From contig CANQPM010000013.1 of the NCBI GenBank assembly GCA_947625775.1, positions 1 to 64,000 on the forward strand: DNA of 64,000 nt. Reading direction: 5' to 3'. Both the position numbers and the translations under genes were made by a program. Below are positions 18,239 to 25,965 of the stretch, in pieces (positions within the stretch are counted from its first letter, which is position 1; every line of letters begins with the position of its first letter). The notes below the pieces were generated by a model, which saw nothing but the letters and a program-made list of their open reading frames with translations, did not search any database and was not told the DNA's origin. The stretch is from an uncultured Lachnospiraceae bacterium (lineage in GTDB: Bacteria; Bacillota; Clostridia; Lachnospirales; Lachnospiraceae).

Positions 18239-19685
18239 GCTGCTGAACATTGCGGTGTCCATCGCGATTGCAGGGATTGCGCTCGTCTCATGCGGCATGC
18301 TTTTCAAGACAAAATATTCCATATCTATGGAGAAAAATAATTCAGCCCCGGGACTTAAGCTTAGCGGCGCTCTTGATAAATATGCCGTAAAGCATGTCGG
18401 GGAATATTCAGACGCAAATGATACACAGATACTCTATAATCCTCTTATCGGCTATGCGCCGAACGCTGAAAGCCGCACGGCTGTAGGCGACAATACGCTT
18501 GTCTACATAGATGCGTACTGGAGAGAGCTTGAACCGCATAAGGGTGAATACACATTTGAAAAGCTTTATGCAGAGAACCATATAGAGGAGTACAAGGCAG
18601 AGGGGAAAAAGGCTGTTTTCAGGCTTGTATGCGACTGTCCGGCGGAAAATGAGCACATGGATATTCCCGACTGGCTCTATGAGGAAACAGGCGACGGCTC
18701 ATTTTATGATGTGTCGTATGGCAGGGGCTATTCACCCGATTATTCAAATCCTACATTTATCGAGGCTCACGGCAGGCTTTTGGAGGCGATAGCAGAAGAG
18801 TTTGGCGGGGACAATTTTTTTGCCTATATAGAGCTTGGCAGCCTTGGACACTGGGGCGAGTGGCATGTAAAGTATGACGACGGCATCGTAAGGCTTCCGA
18901 AGGAGAAGGTTTGCATGGAGTATGTAAACCAGTATGTTGACGCTTTTCCAAATACATGCCTTTTGATGCGCAGACCGTTTCTCGGCGTGAAGGAATATGG
19001 CCTGGGCGTATATAATGATATGGTGGGAGAGCCTGATTCTACGCAGGAGTGGCTTGGCTGGCTTTATGACGGCGGGGAATATACTGAACCTGCTGATACT
19101 CATAAATTATATGCCCTTCCTGATTTTTACAGGACAGCGCCCGTAGGCGGCGAGTTTACAAGCCGTCTCAGCTGGGGTGAGATGCTTGGCGATAAGCTTG
19201 ACAGGACAAAGGATTTGATACAGAAGTCGCATATGACGTTTATAGGCCCTAAGTCGCCGCATATAAAATCGGCAGATGAATTTCAGGAGCAGGCTGACGA
19301 GCTACGCCAGCTCTTAGGCTATAAAATCGGCATAGAAAGCGCAGTGACAGGTTATTATGACCTTACAAACAGCTGGTTTTTTGATGTGACGCTCAACAAT
19401 AAAGGCGCCGCGCCGATAAGCTATGATTGGGACTGCTGTCTGTATTTTTACGGCAATGACGGCGCTGTGCTGCAGAGGACACGGCTGCCCGTAAATATCA
19501 CGCAGCTTATGCCTGACGAGAGCGTGTCCATGCGGACACTTGTATCGCCTGACGCGGAGCCTGAGGATATAGCTTGTGTCACAATCGGCATAGAAGATCC
19601 ATACACTGGGCAGCCTGCCATACATTTGAATAATTCAAAGGGTTCTGTAAAAGACGGCTTGGAGATAGTCATTTACCAGCCGTAA
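18219..19685 (+). CDS. DUF4832 domain protein, exported, glycoside-hydrolase-like
   Basis: An N-terminal hydrophobic signal or anchor (IAVSIAIAGIALVSCGMLF) leads into a (beta/alpha)8-like domain with strings typical of DUF4832 proteins, such as YIDAYWRELEP, FAYIELGSLGHWGEWH and the acidic motif around DMVGEP. The last about 110 residues form a beta-sandwich. The likely role is binding or cutting polysaccharide outside the cell, consistent with its place as the last gene of the pel operon, but no activity can be assigned. ATG 18219 overlaps DUF4956; ATG 18231 is an alternative. The 3' end overlaps the convergent TetR gene by 17 bases. Confidence 0.75.
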   Translation: MVSIMVKLLNIAVSIAIAGIALVSCGMLFKTKYSISMEKNNSAPGLKLSGALDKYAVKHVGEYSDANDTQILYNPLIGYAPNAESRTAVGDNTLVYIDAYWRELEPHKGEYTFEKLYAENHIEEYKAEGKKAVFRLVCDCPAENEHMDIPDWLYEETGDGSFYDVSYGRGYSPDYSNPTFIEAHGRLLEAIAEEFGGDNFFAYIELGSLGHWGEWHVKYDDGIVRLPKEKVCMEYVNQYVDAFPNTCLLMRRPFLGVKEYGLGVYNDMVGEPDSTQEWLGWLYDGGEYTEPADTHKLYALPDFYRTAPVGGEFTSRLSWGEMLGDKLDRTKDLIQKSHMTFIGPKSPHIKSADEFQEQADELRQLLGYKIGIESAVTGYYDLTNSWFFDVTLNNKGAAPISYDWDCCLYFYGNDGAVLQRTRLPVNITQLMPDESVSMRTLVSPDAEPEDIACVTIGIEDPYTGQPAIHLNNSKGSVKDGLEIVIYQP

Positions 19686-20289
19686 ATGTCAGATAATTGA
19701 GAGTGCCGGGGGCAATGTCCGTTCCTTTTTCGAGGAGCGCGATAAGCCCCTTTAGTGTTTCCGCCGTTTCCTCAGGCGATGTCGGAAAAAGCGAGTTGTC
19801 AAGCTTTACGGCAATCACGATAAGAACTATTTCGGCAAGCGCCGCGGGGTGGTCAAAGTGGATCTCCCCGTTTTCTATTCCCTGTTTTATAATCTCGGTC
19901 AGGTCGGGCTTTAATTCCGACACAAGGCGCGTGAGATATTTCTGGTGCAGGAATGCAATGTCCTGCGCGCTTGATATTGGAGTTTCAGGCTGCATAAGGA
20001 ATGCCGTCGATGAATTTTGGCACGCCTGAAACAGCATAGCCATGCGCGTAAACGGCGCTATGTCTGTCTGCGAGGCGAGATTTTTTGCCGTCTGCAGCGT
20101 CTTTTCATAGCTGCGCTCTATAAGCGCGTCAAGAATAGCCTCTTTTGAAGGAAAATAATAATAAAGGCTCCCCTTTCCCATGCCCGCCTTTTGGGCGATC
20201 TCACTTACGGAAATGCTTTGGATAGTCCTGTCCTCTAAAAGCTGCTGGAGGGCGTCGAGAATGATATCATATTTTTTTGAATCTGGCAT
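19669..20289 (-). CDS. TetR/AcrR family transcriptional regulator
   Basis: Typical size (206 residues) and N-terminal helix-turn-helix: SISVSEIAQKAGMGKGSLYYYFPSKEAI at about 20-48. The C-terminal domain is all-helical and would bind a small, probably lipophilic ligand. It is divergent from the SCP2 gene, and two identical 16-base operator-like sequences sit in the intergenic region next to that gene, so it most likely represses the SCP2-hydrolase-condensation-carrier-ligase genes. Whether it also represses itself is unclear since both sites are nearer the other gene. Confidence 0.9.
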   Translation of the reverse strand: MPDSKKYDIILDALQQLLEDRTIQSISVSEIAQKAGMGKGSLYYYFPSKEAILDALIERSYEKTLQTAKNLASQTDIAPFTRMAMLFQACQNSSTAFLMQPETPISSAQDIAFLHQKYLTRLVSELKPDLTEIIKQGIENGEIHFDHPAALAEIVLIVIAVKLDNSLFPTSPEETAETLKGLIALLEKGTDIAPGTLNYLTFTAGK

Positions 20290-20418
20290 AAATGTTTCCC
20301 CATTTCACAAATTCGTATTTTAAGAGTGATTTATTATAGCACATTGTAACATTGCATACAATTGTGAATATAAACGGAAAAAATTTTTATTTTTGGTGGA
20401 ATTTTGAGAAAAATGTAC

Positions 20419-20480
20419 TTGACCGACGGTCGAAAAGTGTGTTATTGTTAATTAGATTAAAATCGACCGACGGTCGAAAA
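20419..20480 (+). promoter_or_regulatory. Promoter with twin TetR-type operators
   Basis: GACCGACGGTCGAAAA occurs twice, at 20421-20436 and 20465-20480, 44 bases apart. Each contains the imperfect palindrome CGACCGNCGGTCG-like core typical of TetR-family sites. The first copy overlaps a -35 TTGACC (20419-20424) paired with TTATTG (20442-20447) at 17 bases; the second lies between the start point and the ribosome site. Binding by the adjacent TetR protein is inferred. Confidence 0.75.
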
Positions 20481-20495
20481 ATGAGGAGGAGAAAA

Positions 20496-20927
20496 ATGAC
20501 CTACGCAGATTTATTTTATGAAATCAAAGGAAAATTTATGGGAGCTGACGTGAGTGATATTAAGGAGCACCTTGCATACCAGTTCAGCATTGAGGACGAG
20601 GAGGCTGGCGGCGCGTTTTACGTGGAAGTAAAGGACGGGCAGCTTTTTGTCGAGCCGTATGAATACTATGACAGGGACGCTATGTTTATCTGCTCGCCCG
20701 ATACGCTTTTCAAGATAGCGGACGGAAAGCTTGACCCTGTATTGGCGTTTACAATGCAGAAGCTCAGAGTGGAGGGCAATATCGACAAGGCGCTCAAGCT
20801 CAAGGACATTATAGAGAAAAAGCAGGCGCAGCTTAAAGAAGAGAGAAAAGCGGCAAAGGCTGCTGAGAAAGCGGAAAAAAAGGCGGAGAAGCAGCAGGCA
20901 AAGGATAAAAAATCCGCAAAAAAGTAA
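20496..20927 (+). CDS. SCP2 sterol-binding domain protein with Lys/Ala-rich tail
   Basis: A 143-residue protein; residues about 5-105 match the SCP2 lipid-transfer fold (AFYVEVKDGQLFVEP, then ICSPDTLFKIADGKLDPVLAFTMQKLRVEGNIDKALKL in pieces). The last about 35 residues are almost all Lys, Ala, Glu and Gln, a charged helical tail. Such proteins bind long acyl or sterol-like ligands in the cytoplasm. GAGGAGGA precedes ATG 20496; an in-frame ATG at 20481 lies in the ribosome site and is unlikely. First gene under the TetR operators, which suggests that its ligand is linked to the product or substrate of the downstream enzymes. Confidence 0.85.
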   Translation: MTYADLFYEIKGKFMGADVSDIKEHLAYQFSIEDEEAGGAFYVEVKDGQLFVEPYEYYDRDAMFICSPDTLFKIADGKLDPVLAFTMQKLRVEGNIDKALKLKDIIEKKQAQLKEERKAAKAAEKAEKKAEKQQAKDKKSAKK

Positions 20928-21007
20928 GGTACTGTAAAAGCATCATAAAGGCATCATATAAAAGCAGCATATAGTTTTTAAAAGTCACATAAACGGAGGG
21001 CACAATC

Positions 21008-21979
21008 ATGAAATTTTGGAAGAAGGCGGCAGCAGCTACAGGAATTATCGCGGCGGCGGGAGTCGGCGCGGGAGTTGGGGAGACGGCTTATTTTTACCGC
21101 AGGACTATGAAACGCAACAAAACCGACGTAGAGCGGGCAATCAAGATGTCTGGCACGGACTGGTCGCAGTACGCGCCGATTATGGAGGAGCGCAAAAGCT
21201 TTATGCTGGCGCAGCCCCACAGCGACATACAGCAGATATCGTATGACGGCTTAAAGCTGCACGCCACATATTTTGCGCCGATAAATGACAAGCAGGGCAA
21301 AAAAAGGGCGGTAATTTGTTTTCACGGCTACACCAGCGAGGGAATAGCGGATTATATAGGGCTTTCGGACTATTATTTAAAGAACGGCTACGCTATGCTC
21401 CTGCCCGACGCGCGCGCGCACGGCTCAAGCGAGGGGGAGTATGTAGGCTTTGGCTGTCTTGACAGAAAAGACGCGCTTGTATGGATTAACTGGATTATCG
21501 GTCAGTGCGGCGAGGATGTTGAGATAGTGCTACACGGCACTTCGATGGGAGGCGCGACGGTGCTTATGGCAAGCGGGCTTGATTTGCCTTCGCAGGTGAA
21601 GGGCATAGTTTCCGACTGCGGTTTTACTTCTCCCAAGGAGGTATTTACGCATGTGCTCAAAAATATGTACCATCTTCCCGCTTTTCCTGTAATTCCAGGG
21701 GCGGATATTTTGAACAGGCGGCTTGCAGGCTACGGCATGGACGAGTGCAACGCAAAGCGCGAGGTTAAAAACGCAAAAGTGCCCATTCTCTTTATACACG
21801 GCTCAAACGACAACTTCGTGCCTGCCGCAATGTGCGATGAGCTGTATGAGTGCTGCAGCGCGCCAAAGAGGAAGCTTATCGTCGAGGGCGCGTCGCACGC
21901 CGAGAGCTACTATAAGGCGACAGACGAATATGAAAATGCATTAAACGGGTTTTTTGACGAATTGGTTTTTAAGGGCTAG
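21008..21979 (+). CDS. Alpha/beta hydrolase, membrane-anchored
   Basis: A serine hydrolase with an N-terminal hydrophobic segment (residues about 7-25). The nucleophile elbow is GTSMG with Ser179; the acid is probably Asp in HGSNDNFVP and the base His in EGASHAESY near the C terminus. This subgroup is often annotated as alpha/beta hydrolase or acylaminoacyl-peptidase-like. In the cluster it could act as a thioesterase or as an export-side hydrolase of an acylated product; that is inference. GGAGG precedes ATG 21008 by about eight bases. It is followed after 12 bases by the condensation-domain gene. Confidence 0.85.
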   Translation: MKFWKKAAAATGIIAAAGVGAGVGETAYFYRRTMKRNKTDVERAIKMSGTDWSQYAPIMEERKSFMLAQPHSDIQQISYDGLKLHATYFAPINDKQGKKRAVICFHGYTSEGIADYIGLSDYYLKNGYAMLLPDARAHGSSEGEYVGFGCLDRKDALVWINWIIGQCGEDVEIVLHGTSMGGATVLMASGLDLPSQVKGIVSDCGFTSPKEVFTHVLKNMYHLPAFPVIPGADILNRRLAGYGMDECNAKREVKNAKVPILFIHGSNDNFVPAAMCDELYECCSAPKRKLIVEGASHAESYYKATDEYENALNGFFDELVFKG

Positions 21980-21991
21980 TTCGGGAAAGGT

Positions 21992-23401
21992 ATGGTATTA
22001 TCAATGAAGACTAGAAACGGACACAAGACCTATCCGCTTACAGTAGCGCAGAAATTTCACTTTTACTATATGAACTTCTGCCCGTACAAGGAGGTTGTAA
22101 ACGTAGGCACGAGCCTGACAATCGAGTACGAGCTTGACATAGACGAGCTGAGGCGTGCCATTTACAAGGCGTATGAGCGCTGCGAGTCTATGAGGGTCCG
22201 CTTTTGCTATGACAAGAAAGAAGACAAGTGGTATCAGTATCTGGTTGAAAAGGAAGAGCGCGAGATAGAGTATGTGGACTTCTCAGGCAAGACTATGGAG
22301 GAAGCCGAGGAGATAATGACCGCGTGGACAAGAGTGCCGTTTGAGCGCGAGGATTCGCCTATGAACAGAATCGTTATTATAAAAACTCCCGACGGGTGTC
22401 AGGGTGTCTATTTGCTTGGCGACCATATGCTGCTTGATGCCCAGTCGCTCATCTGCTTTTTGAGTGATGTGATACAGATTTACTGTAATGTTAAATTTGA
22501 GGGAATACCATACCCTTCGGAAATGCGTTCGTATTTTGAGCAGCTGCAGAAGGACTTGGAGTATGAGGCGGGCAGCAAGGCGCAGCAGCGCGACAGAGAG
22601 TATTTTTACAAAAAAATAGAGGAGTCGGAGCCGATTTTCAACGGCATAGACGGGCCTGGAGCTTTGGAGGTTATGCGCAAGACAAATCCTAATGCGAGGG
22701 CGGCGTATTCAGCTACGGCAAATATGAAGTCGGCGCTTGACATTTTTCATCTGGAGGAGGAGCCGACGCAGCGCCTGATGAAATTCTGCGAGGAGAAGCA
22801 TATTTCGCTGCAATGCCTGCTTATAATGGGAATACGCACATATCTGCAGAAGATGAATGGAAATGATGATGTTTCGATAAATGTGGCATATGCAAGGCGC
22901 GCTACGCTTTTGGAGAAGAAGTCTGGCGGCACGAGAATACATTCGTTCCCGTTTAGGACGATAATTTCGCAGGATAAGACGTTTATGGAGGGGATTTACG
23001 CTATACGCGATGGGCAGAATGAGGTGTTTAGGCATACGAATTTTGACCCTGTGGAGTATTTCGCGCATAGAAGCGAGGTTTTCCCTGTGCCAGATGGCGC
23101 GGCTTATGAGCCTATGTCGCTGACTTATCAGCCTGCGACTTTAAAGGAGAGAGGGCTTACGCAGCTTGGCGATGTCAAGTACAAGACGAAGTGGTATCCG
23201 AACGGGGCGACTACGCAGGCGATGTATTTGACTGTAATGCACAGACCTGATGATAACGGGCTTGACTTTAACTTTGAGCATCAGGTGGAGGCGATTACTA
23301 AGGAGAAGTTGGAGTATTTTTACTATTATATGTGCAAGATTATGTTTAAGGGGATAGAAAATCCTGATTTGTCTATTGGGGAGATAATTAAGCTGGTATA
23401 G
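21992..23401 (+). CDS. Stand-alone condensation-domain protein
   Basis: A single free-standing domain of the NRPS condensation/acyltransferase superfamily (469 residues, the normal length for one such domain). The active-site motif HHxxxDG appears as DHMLLDA near residue 146-152: the catalytic second His and the Asp are kept, while the first His and the Gly are changed. C-terminal features include NVAYARRATL and DFNFEHQVEAIT. Expected activity is transfer of an acyl group from a carrier protein to an amine or alcohol. Neighbours are a carrier protein and an AMP ligase. ATG 21992 or ATG 22004 may be the start. Confidence 0.8.
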   Translation: MVLSMKTRNGHKTYPLTVAQKFHFYYMNFCPYKEVVNVGTSLTIEYELDIDELRRAIYKAYERCESMRVRFCYDKKEDKWYQYLVEKEEREIEYVDFSGKTMEEAEEIMTAWTRVPFEREDSPMNRIVIIKTPDGCQGVYLLGDHMLLDAQSLICFLSDVIQIYCNVKFEGIPYPSEMRSYFEQLQKDLEYEAGSKAQQRDREYFYKKIEESEPIFNGIDGPGALEVMRKTNPNARAAYSATANMKSALDIFHLEEEPTQRLMKFCEEKHISLQCLLIMGIRTYLQKMNGNDDVSINVAYARRATLLEKKSGGTRIHSFPFRTIISQDKTFMEGIYAIRDGQNEVFRHTNFDPVEYFAHRSEVFPVPDGAAYEPMSLTYQPATLKERGLTQLGDVKYKTKWYPNGATTQAMYLTVMHRPDDNGLDFNFEHQVEAITKEKLEYFYYYMCKIMFKGIENPDLSIGEIIKLV

Positions 23402-23542
23402 TGAAGCTTTGGAGAGAAATTCTTATTGCCAGAAGTGGTTTTAGTCTGGTAAAATGGCGGTATCAAAATGCGGTCGTAGCGTTTTAGAGTAATATTTGAA
23501 ATGTCTGGGTGCTGCAAAATATAATGAAAGGCGGATAATAGA

Positions 23543-23767
23543 ATGTTTGATAAGTTGGCTGATATTATTGTTAATTATGTGGAGGTAAATAGGGAGGATA
23601 TTAAGCCTGAGTCTAGGTTTATGGAGGATTTGGGGTTTACGTCGTTTGACTTTATGAGTATGCTTGGGGAGATTGAGGATGAGCTTGATGTGGAGATAAA
23701 TCAGGAGGAGGCGGCGAATATCCGAACTGTGCAGGAGGCGGTCGAGTATTTGGAAAAGATATCATAG
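23543..23767 (+). CDS. Acyl carrier protein
   Basis: A 74-residue acidic four-helix carrier protein. The phosphopantetheine attachment serine is in DLGFTSFDF (Ser34), a variant of the usual DSL motif. GGCGG precedes the ATG. It lies between a stand-alone condensation protein and an AMP ligase, so it is a dedicated carrier rather than the fatty-acid ACP. No phosphopantetheinyl transferase is in the window, so a housekeeping one must serve it. Confidence 0.93.
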   Translation: MFDKLADIIVNYVEVNREDIKPESRFMEDLGFTSFDFMSMLGEIEDELDVEINQEEAANIRTVQEAVEYLEKIS

Positions 23768-23827
23768 AGATTATTTTACAGAGTTGTTATTTATACTAAA
23801 CAGGCATTTATAACAGGTGTTCTCAAC

Positions 23828-24070
23828 CGTCCGAATTTAGTCAAAATATATAAAAACGCGACTTGGTGCGCGATGCGAATCGTCGCTGATTTTATATATT
23901 TTGCCTAAATTCTACGTTATCGAATATGGACTTGGTGTAGTATCTAGTACATAGATAATTGCGGAATGTTTTCTATGCCGTCCGAATTTGTGTGAAATAT
24001 ACAAAAACGCGACTAGTGCGCGGGGCGAATCGTCGCTTATTTTGTATATTTCCCCCAAATTCTACGTTAT
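23828..24070. repeat. Two copies of a 93-bp palindromic element, plus a partial third
   Basis: Copy 1 is 23828-23920 and copy 2 is 23978-24070. Both begin CCGTCCGAATTT and end AAATTCTACGTTAT, and each folds on itself (AAAATATATAAAA on the left against TTTTATATATTTT on the right in copy 1, with core CGCGAC...GTCGC). A right-end fragment lies at 24111-24137. A core-deleted relative lies at 38552-38592. The remaining part of the 485-base gap up to the ligase gene holds no gene I can support. Confidence 0.85.
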
Positions 24071-24252
24071 GAAAAAAACTTCGTAGGTATGTCTGTAATG
24101 TATGCGGTTGGGAATTTTCCTCCAATTTTACGTTATGGATAAGACTTTGTAGAGTAATGTTGTAGGATAATGAGAAGTAGTGTAATTTTCTCTATGTATT
24201 TGATGTCGGCTTATAGCTGGTAATTGTTATAGGCAGATGAGGAGGAGTTAGT

Positions 24253-25785
24253 ATGGTTGGACTTTGCAAAAACTTGAGGGAGCTGCTTGTGGCGGCGGAG
24301 GCTGAATTTAATGTGCGCGATGCGTTTCGATATAAGGTAAGGGGCGCGGGCGGCGGTAAGAAGGAAATAAGCATAGAAAGCAAGAGCTATACGCAGTTAA
24401 AGTGTGACAGTGAAAAGATGTCGGCTGCTTTGGAGGCGCTTGGCGAGCTGGGGAAGCATATTGCGATAGTGGGCGCGACTTCGTATTCGTGGGTTGTGTC
24501 GTATTTGGGTACGGTGAACAGTGCGAGTGTTGCGGTGCCGCTTGATGCAAATCTGCCAGCGGAGGATTTATGTGAATTGATTGAACGCGCTGATGTCACT
24601 ACGCTTATTTTTGACGAGGGTAAGGAGCAGCTTGCGGAGCTTGCTGCTGAGAGGTGCGGCAATTTGAAGCATATTATCTGTATGGGCGAGGCGTTTAATG
24701 ACAGCCAGCTTTCTCTTTGGAAGCTGCTTGATGAGCAGAGTGAGGGCTTTGAGTGTGGGATGGAGCCGCAGCAGCTTGCGACGATTATGTTTACGTCAGG
24801 CACGACGGGCAAGAGCAAGGGCGTAATGCTTACGCATCAAAATCTTGCGGAGAACGCGACTTGTCTTGATATGGGGTTTGAGCCTAATCAGGTGCTTTTG
24901 TCGGTGCTTCCGATACATCATGCGTATTGTCTGAGTATGGATATTTTAAAGGCGCTGTCGCTTGGCAGCACTATCTGTATAAATGATTCTCTGCTTAGGG
25001 TGGCAAAGAATATAAAGCTTTTCAAGCCTAATATGATGCTTATGGTGCCGCTTATGATAGAGACGCTTGCAAAAAAGCTTGAGGAAGCAGGTCCGCTACC
25101 TGCGGCGGTAGTAAAGGCGGCGGTTTTTGGGAAACAGTTTCACACGATATGCAGCGGCGGCGCGTACTTAAATCCCGCATATATTGATTTGTTTGCAAAG
25201 TATGATATCGAAATCAAGCAGGGCTACGGCATGACAGAGTGCTCGCCTGTTATCAGCACGAACTATACAGGCAACACGAAAGCTGGTTCTGTAGGAAAGC
25301 TTATGCCGAATTGCGAGGCAAAGGTGGTTGACGAGGAAATCTGGGTTAAGGGTACAAGCGTAATGCAGGGCTACTATAAGATGCCCGAGGAGACGGCGCA
25401 GACGCTTGAAGACGGTTGGCTAAAGACAGGCGATTTGGGCTATGTGGACGATGAAGGCTATGTATTTCTCACAGGCCGCAAGAAAAACCTCATCATTACG
25501 CCAAACGGCGAGAACGTATCGCCTGAGGAGATTGAAAACAGGCTTGGCGAAAACAGGCTAGTGCAGGAGGTGCTTGTGCGCGAAAGCGACGGCGCTATCG
25601 AGGCAGAGATATTCCCCGACTACGAGTATGCCAAAAAGAAAAAAATAAAGGACATACAGGCAGAGCTGCAGAAAATAATCGACGACTACAACAAGACCGC
25701 GCCGCTTTATAAGCGTGTATTCAGGCTTAAAGTGCGCGAGGTAGAGTTTGAAAAGAACACTACTAAAAAGATTAAGAGATTTTAA
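24253..25785 (+). CDS. AMP-dependent acyl ligase (ANL superfamily)
   Basis: A 510-residue adenylate-forming enzyme. Core motifs are visible: MFTSGTTGKSKGV (P-loop, about 177-189), YGMTECSP (about 327-334), TGDLGYVDDEGY and GRKKNLI in the hinge, and a C-terminal Lys in NTTKKIKRF. It should activate a carboxylic acid with ATP and load it on the nearby carrier protein or on CoA. It resembles long-chain acyl ligases more than amino-acid adenylation domains, but specificity cannot be read safely. GAGGAGGAG precedes ATG 24253. It is separated from the carrier gene by the hairpin-repeat region, so co-transcription is uncertain. Confidence 0.9.
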   Translation: MVGLCKNLRELLVAAEAEFNVRDAFRYKVRGAGGGKKEISIESKSYTQLKCDSEKMSAALEALGELGKHIAIVGATSYSWVVSYLGTVNSASVAVPLDANLPAEDLCELIERADVTTLIFDEGKEQLAELAAERCGNLKHIICMGEAFNDSQLSLWKLLDEQSEGFECGMEPQQLATIMFTSGTTGKSKGVMLTHQNLAENATCLDMGFEPNQVLLSVLPIHHAYCLSMDILKALSLGSTICINDSLLRVAKNIKLFKPNMMLMVPLMIETLAKKLEEAGPLPAAVVKAAVFGKQFHTICSGGAYLNPAYIDLFAKYDIEIKQGYGMTECSPVISTNYTGNTKAGSVGKLMPNCEAKVVDEEIWVKGTSVMQGYYKMPEETAQTLEDGWLKTGDLGYVDDEGYVFLTGRKKNLIITPNGENVSPEEIENRLGENRLVQEVLVRESDGAIEAEIFPDYEYAKKKKIKDIQAELQKIIDDYNKTAPLYKRVFRLKVREVEFEKNTTKKIKRF

Positions 25786-25817
25786 GCGAGATTTTTCAAC
25801 CTGCCCCCTATTTTTCC

Positions 25818-25872
25818 CCGCTTTATGAAACATACCCCCAACAGACATAAAATTGTTTCATAAGGCGGGTTT
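25818..25872 (+). terminator. Long-stem terminator after the AMP ligase gene
   Basis: CCGCTTTATGAAACA (25818-25832) pairs with TGTTTCATAAGGCGG (25854-25868) with one G-U, 21-base loop, followed by GTTTTC. An upstream run TTTTT before the left arm means that it could also act in the minus direction. Confidence 0.75.
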
Positions 25873-25887
25873 TCTGTGCCTATAATA
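25858..25887 (+). promoter_or_regulatory. Candidate forespore sigma-G promoter for spoVAD
   Basis: TCATA (25858-25862), 18 bases, then TATAATA (25881-25887). This differs by one base in each box from the Bacillus sigma-G consensus gHATR-N18-CATWHTA. The -35 lies within the right arm of the terminator above. It may equally be read as a weak sigma-A promoter. Confidence 0.4.
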
Positions 25888-25965
25888 AAATCCTTGATTT
25901 TGGAAACATTAATTGCATAAAGGCAGGGCGTTAATGCCTGTTTAAGAAAACGGAGGTATTTTATT

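Noticed and set aside
23828-24137. CRISPR array
   Set aside because: The repeats are 93 bp self-complementary elements with unequal gaps, only two full copies, and no cas genes in the window.
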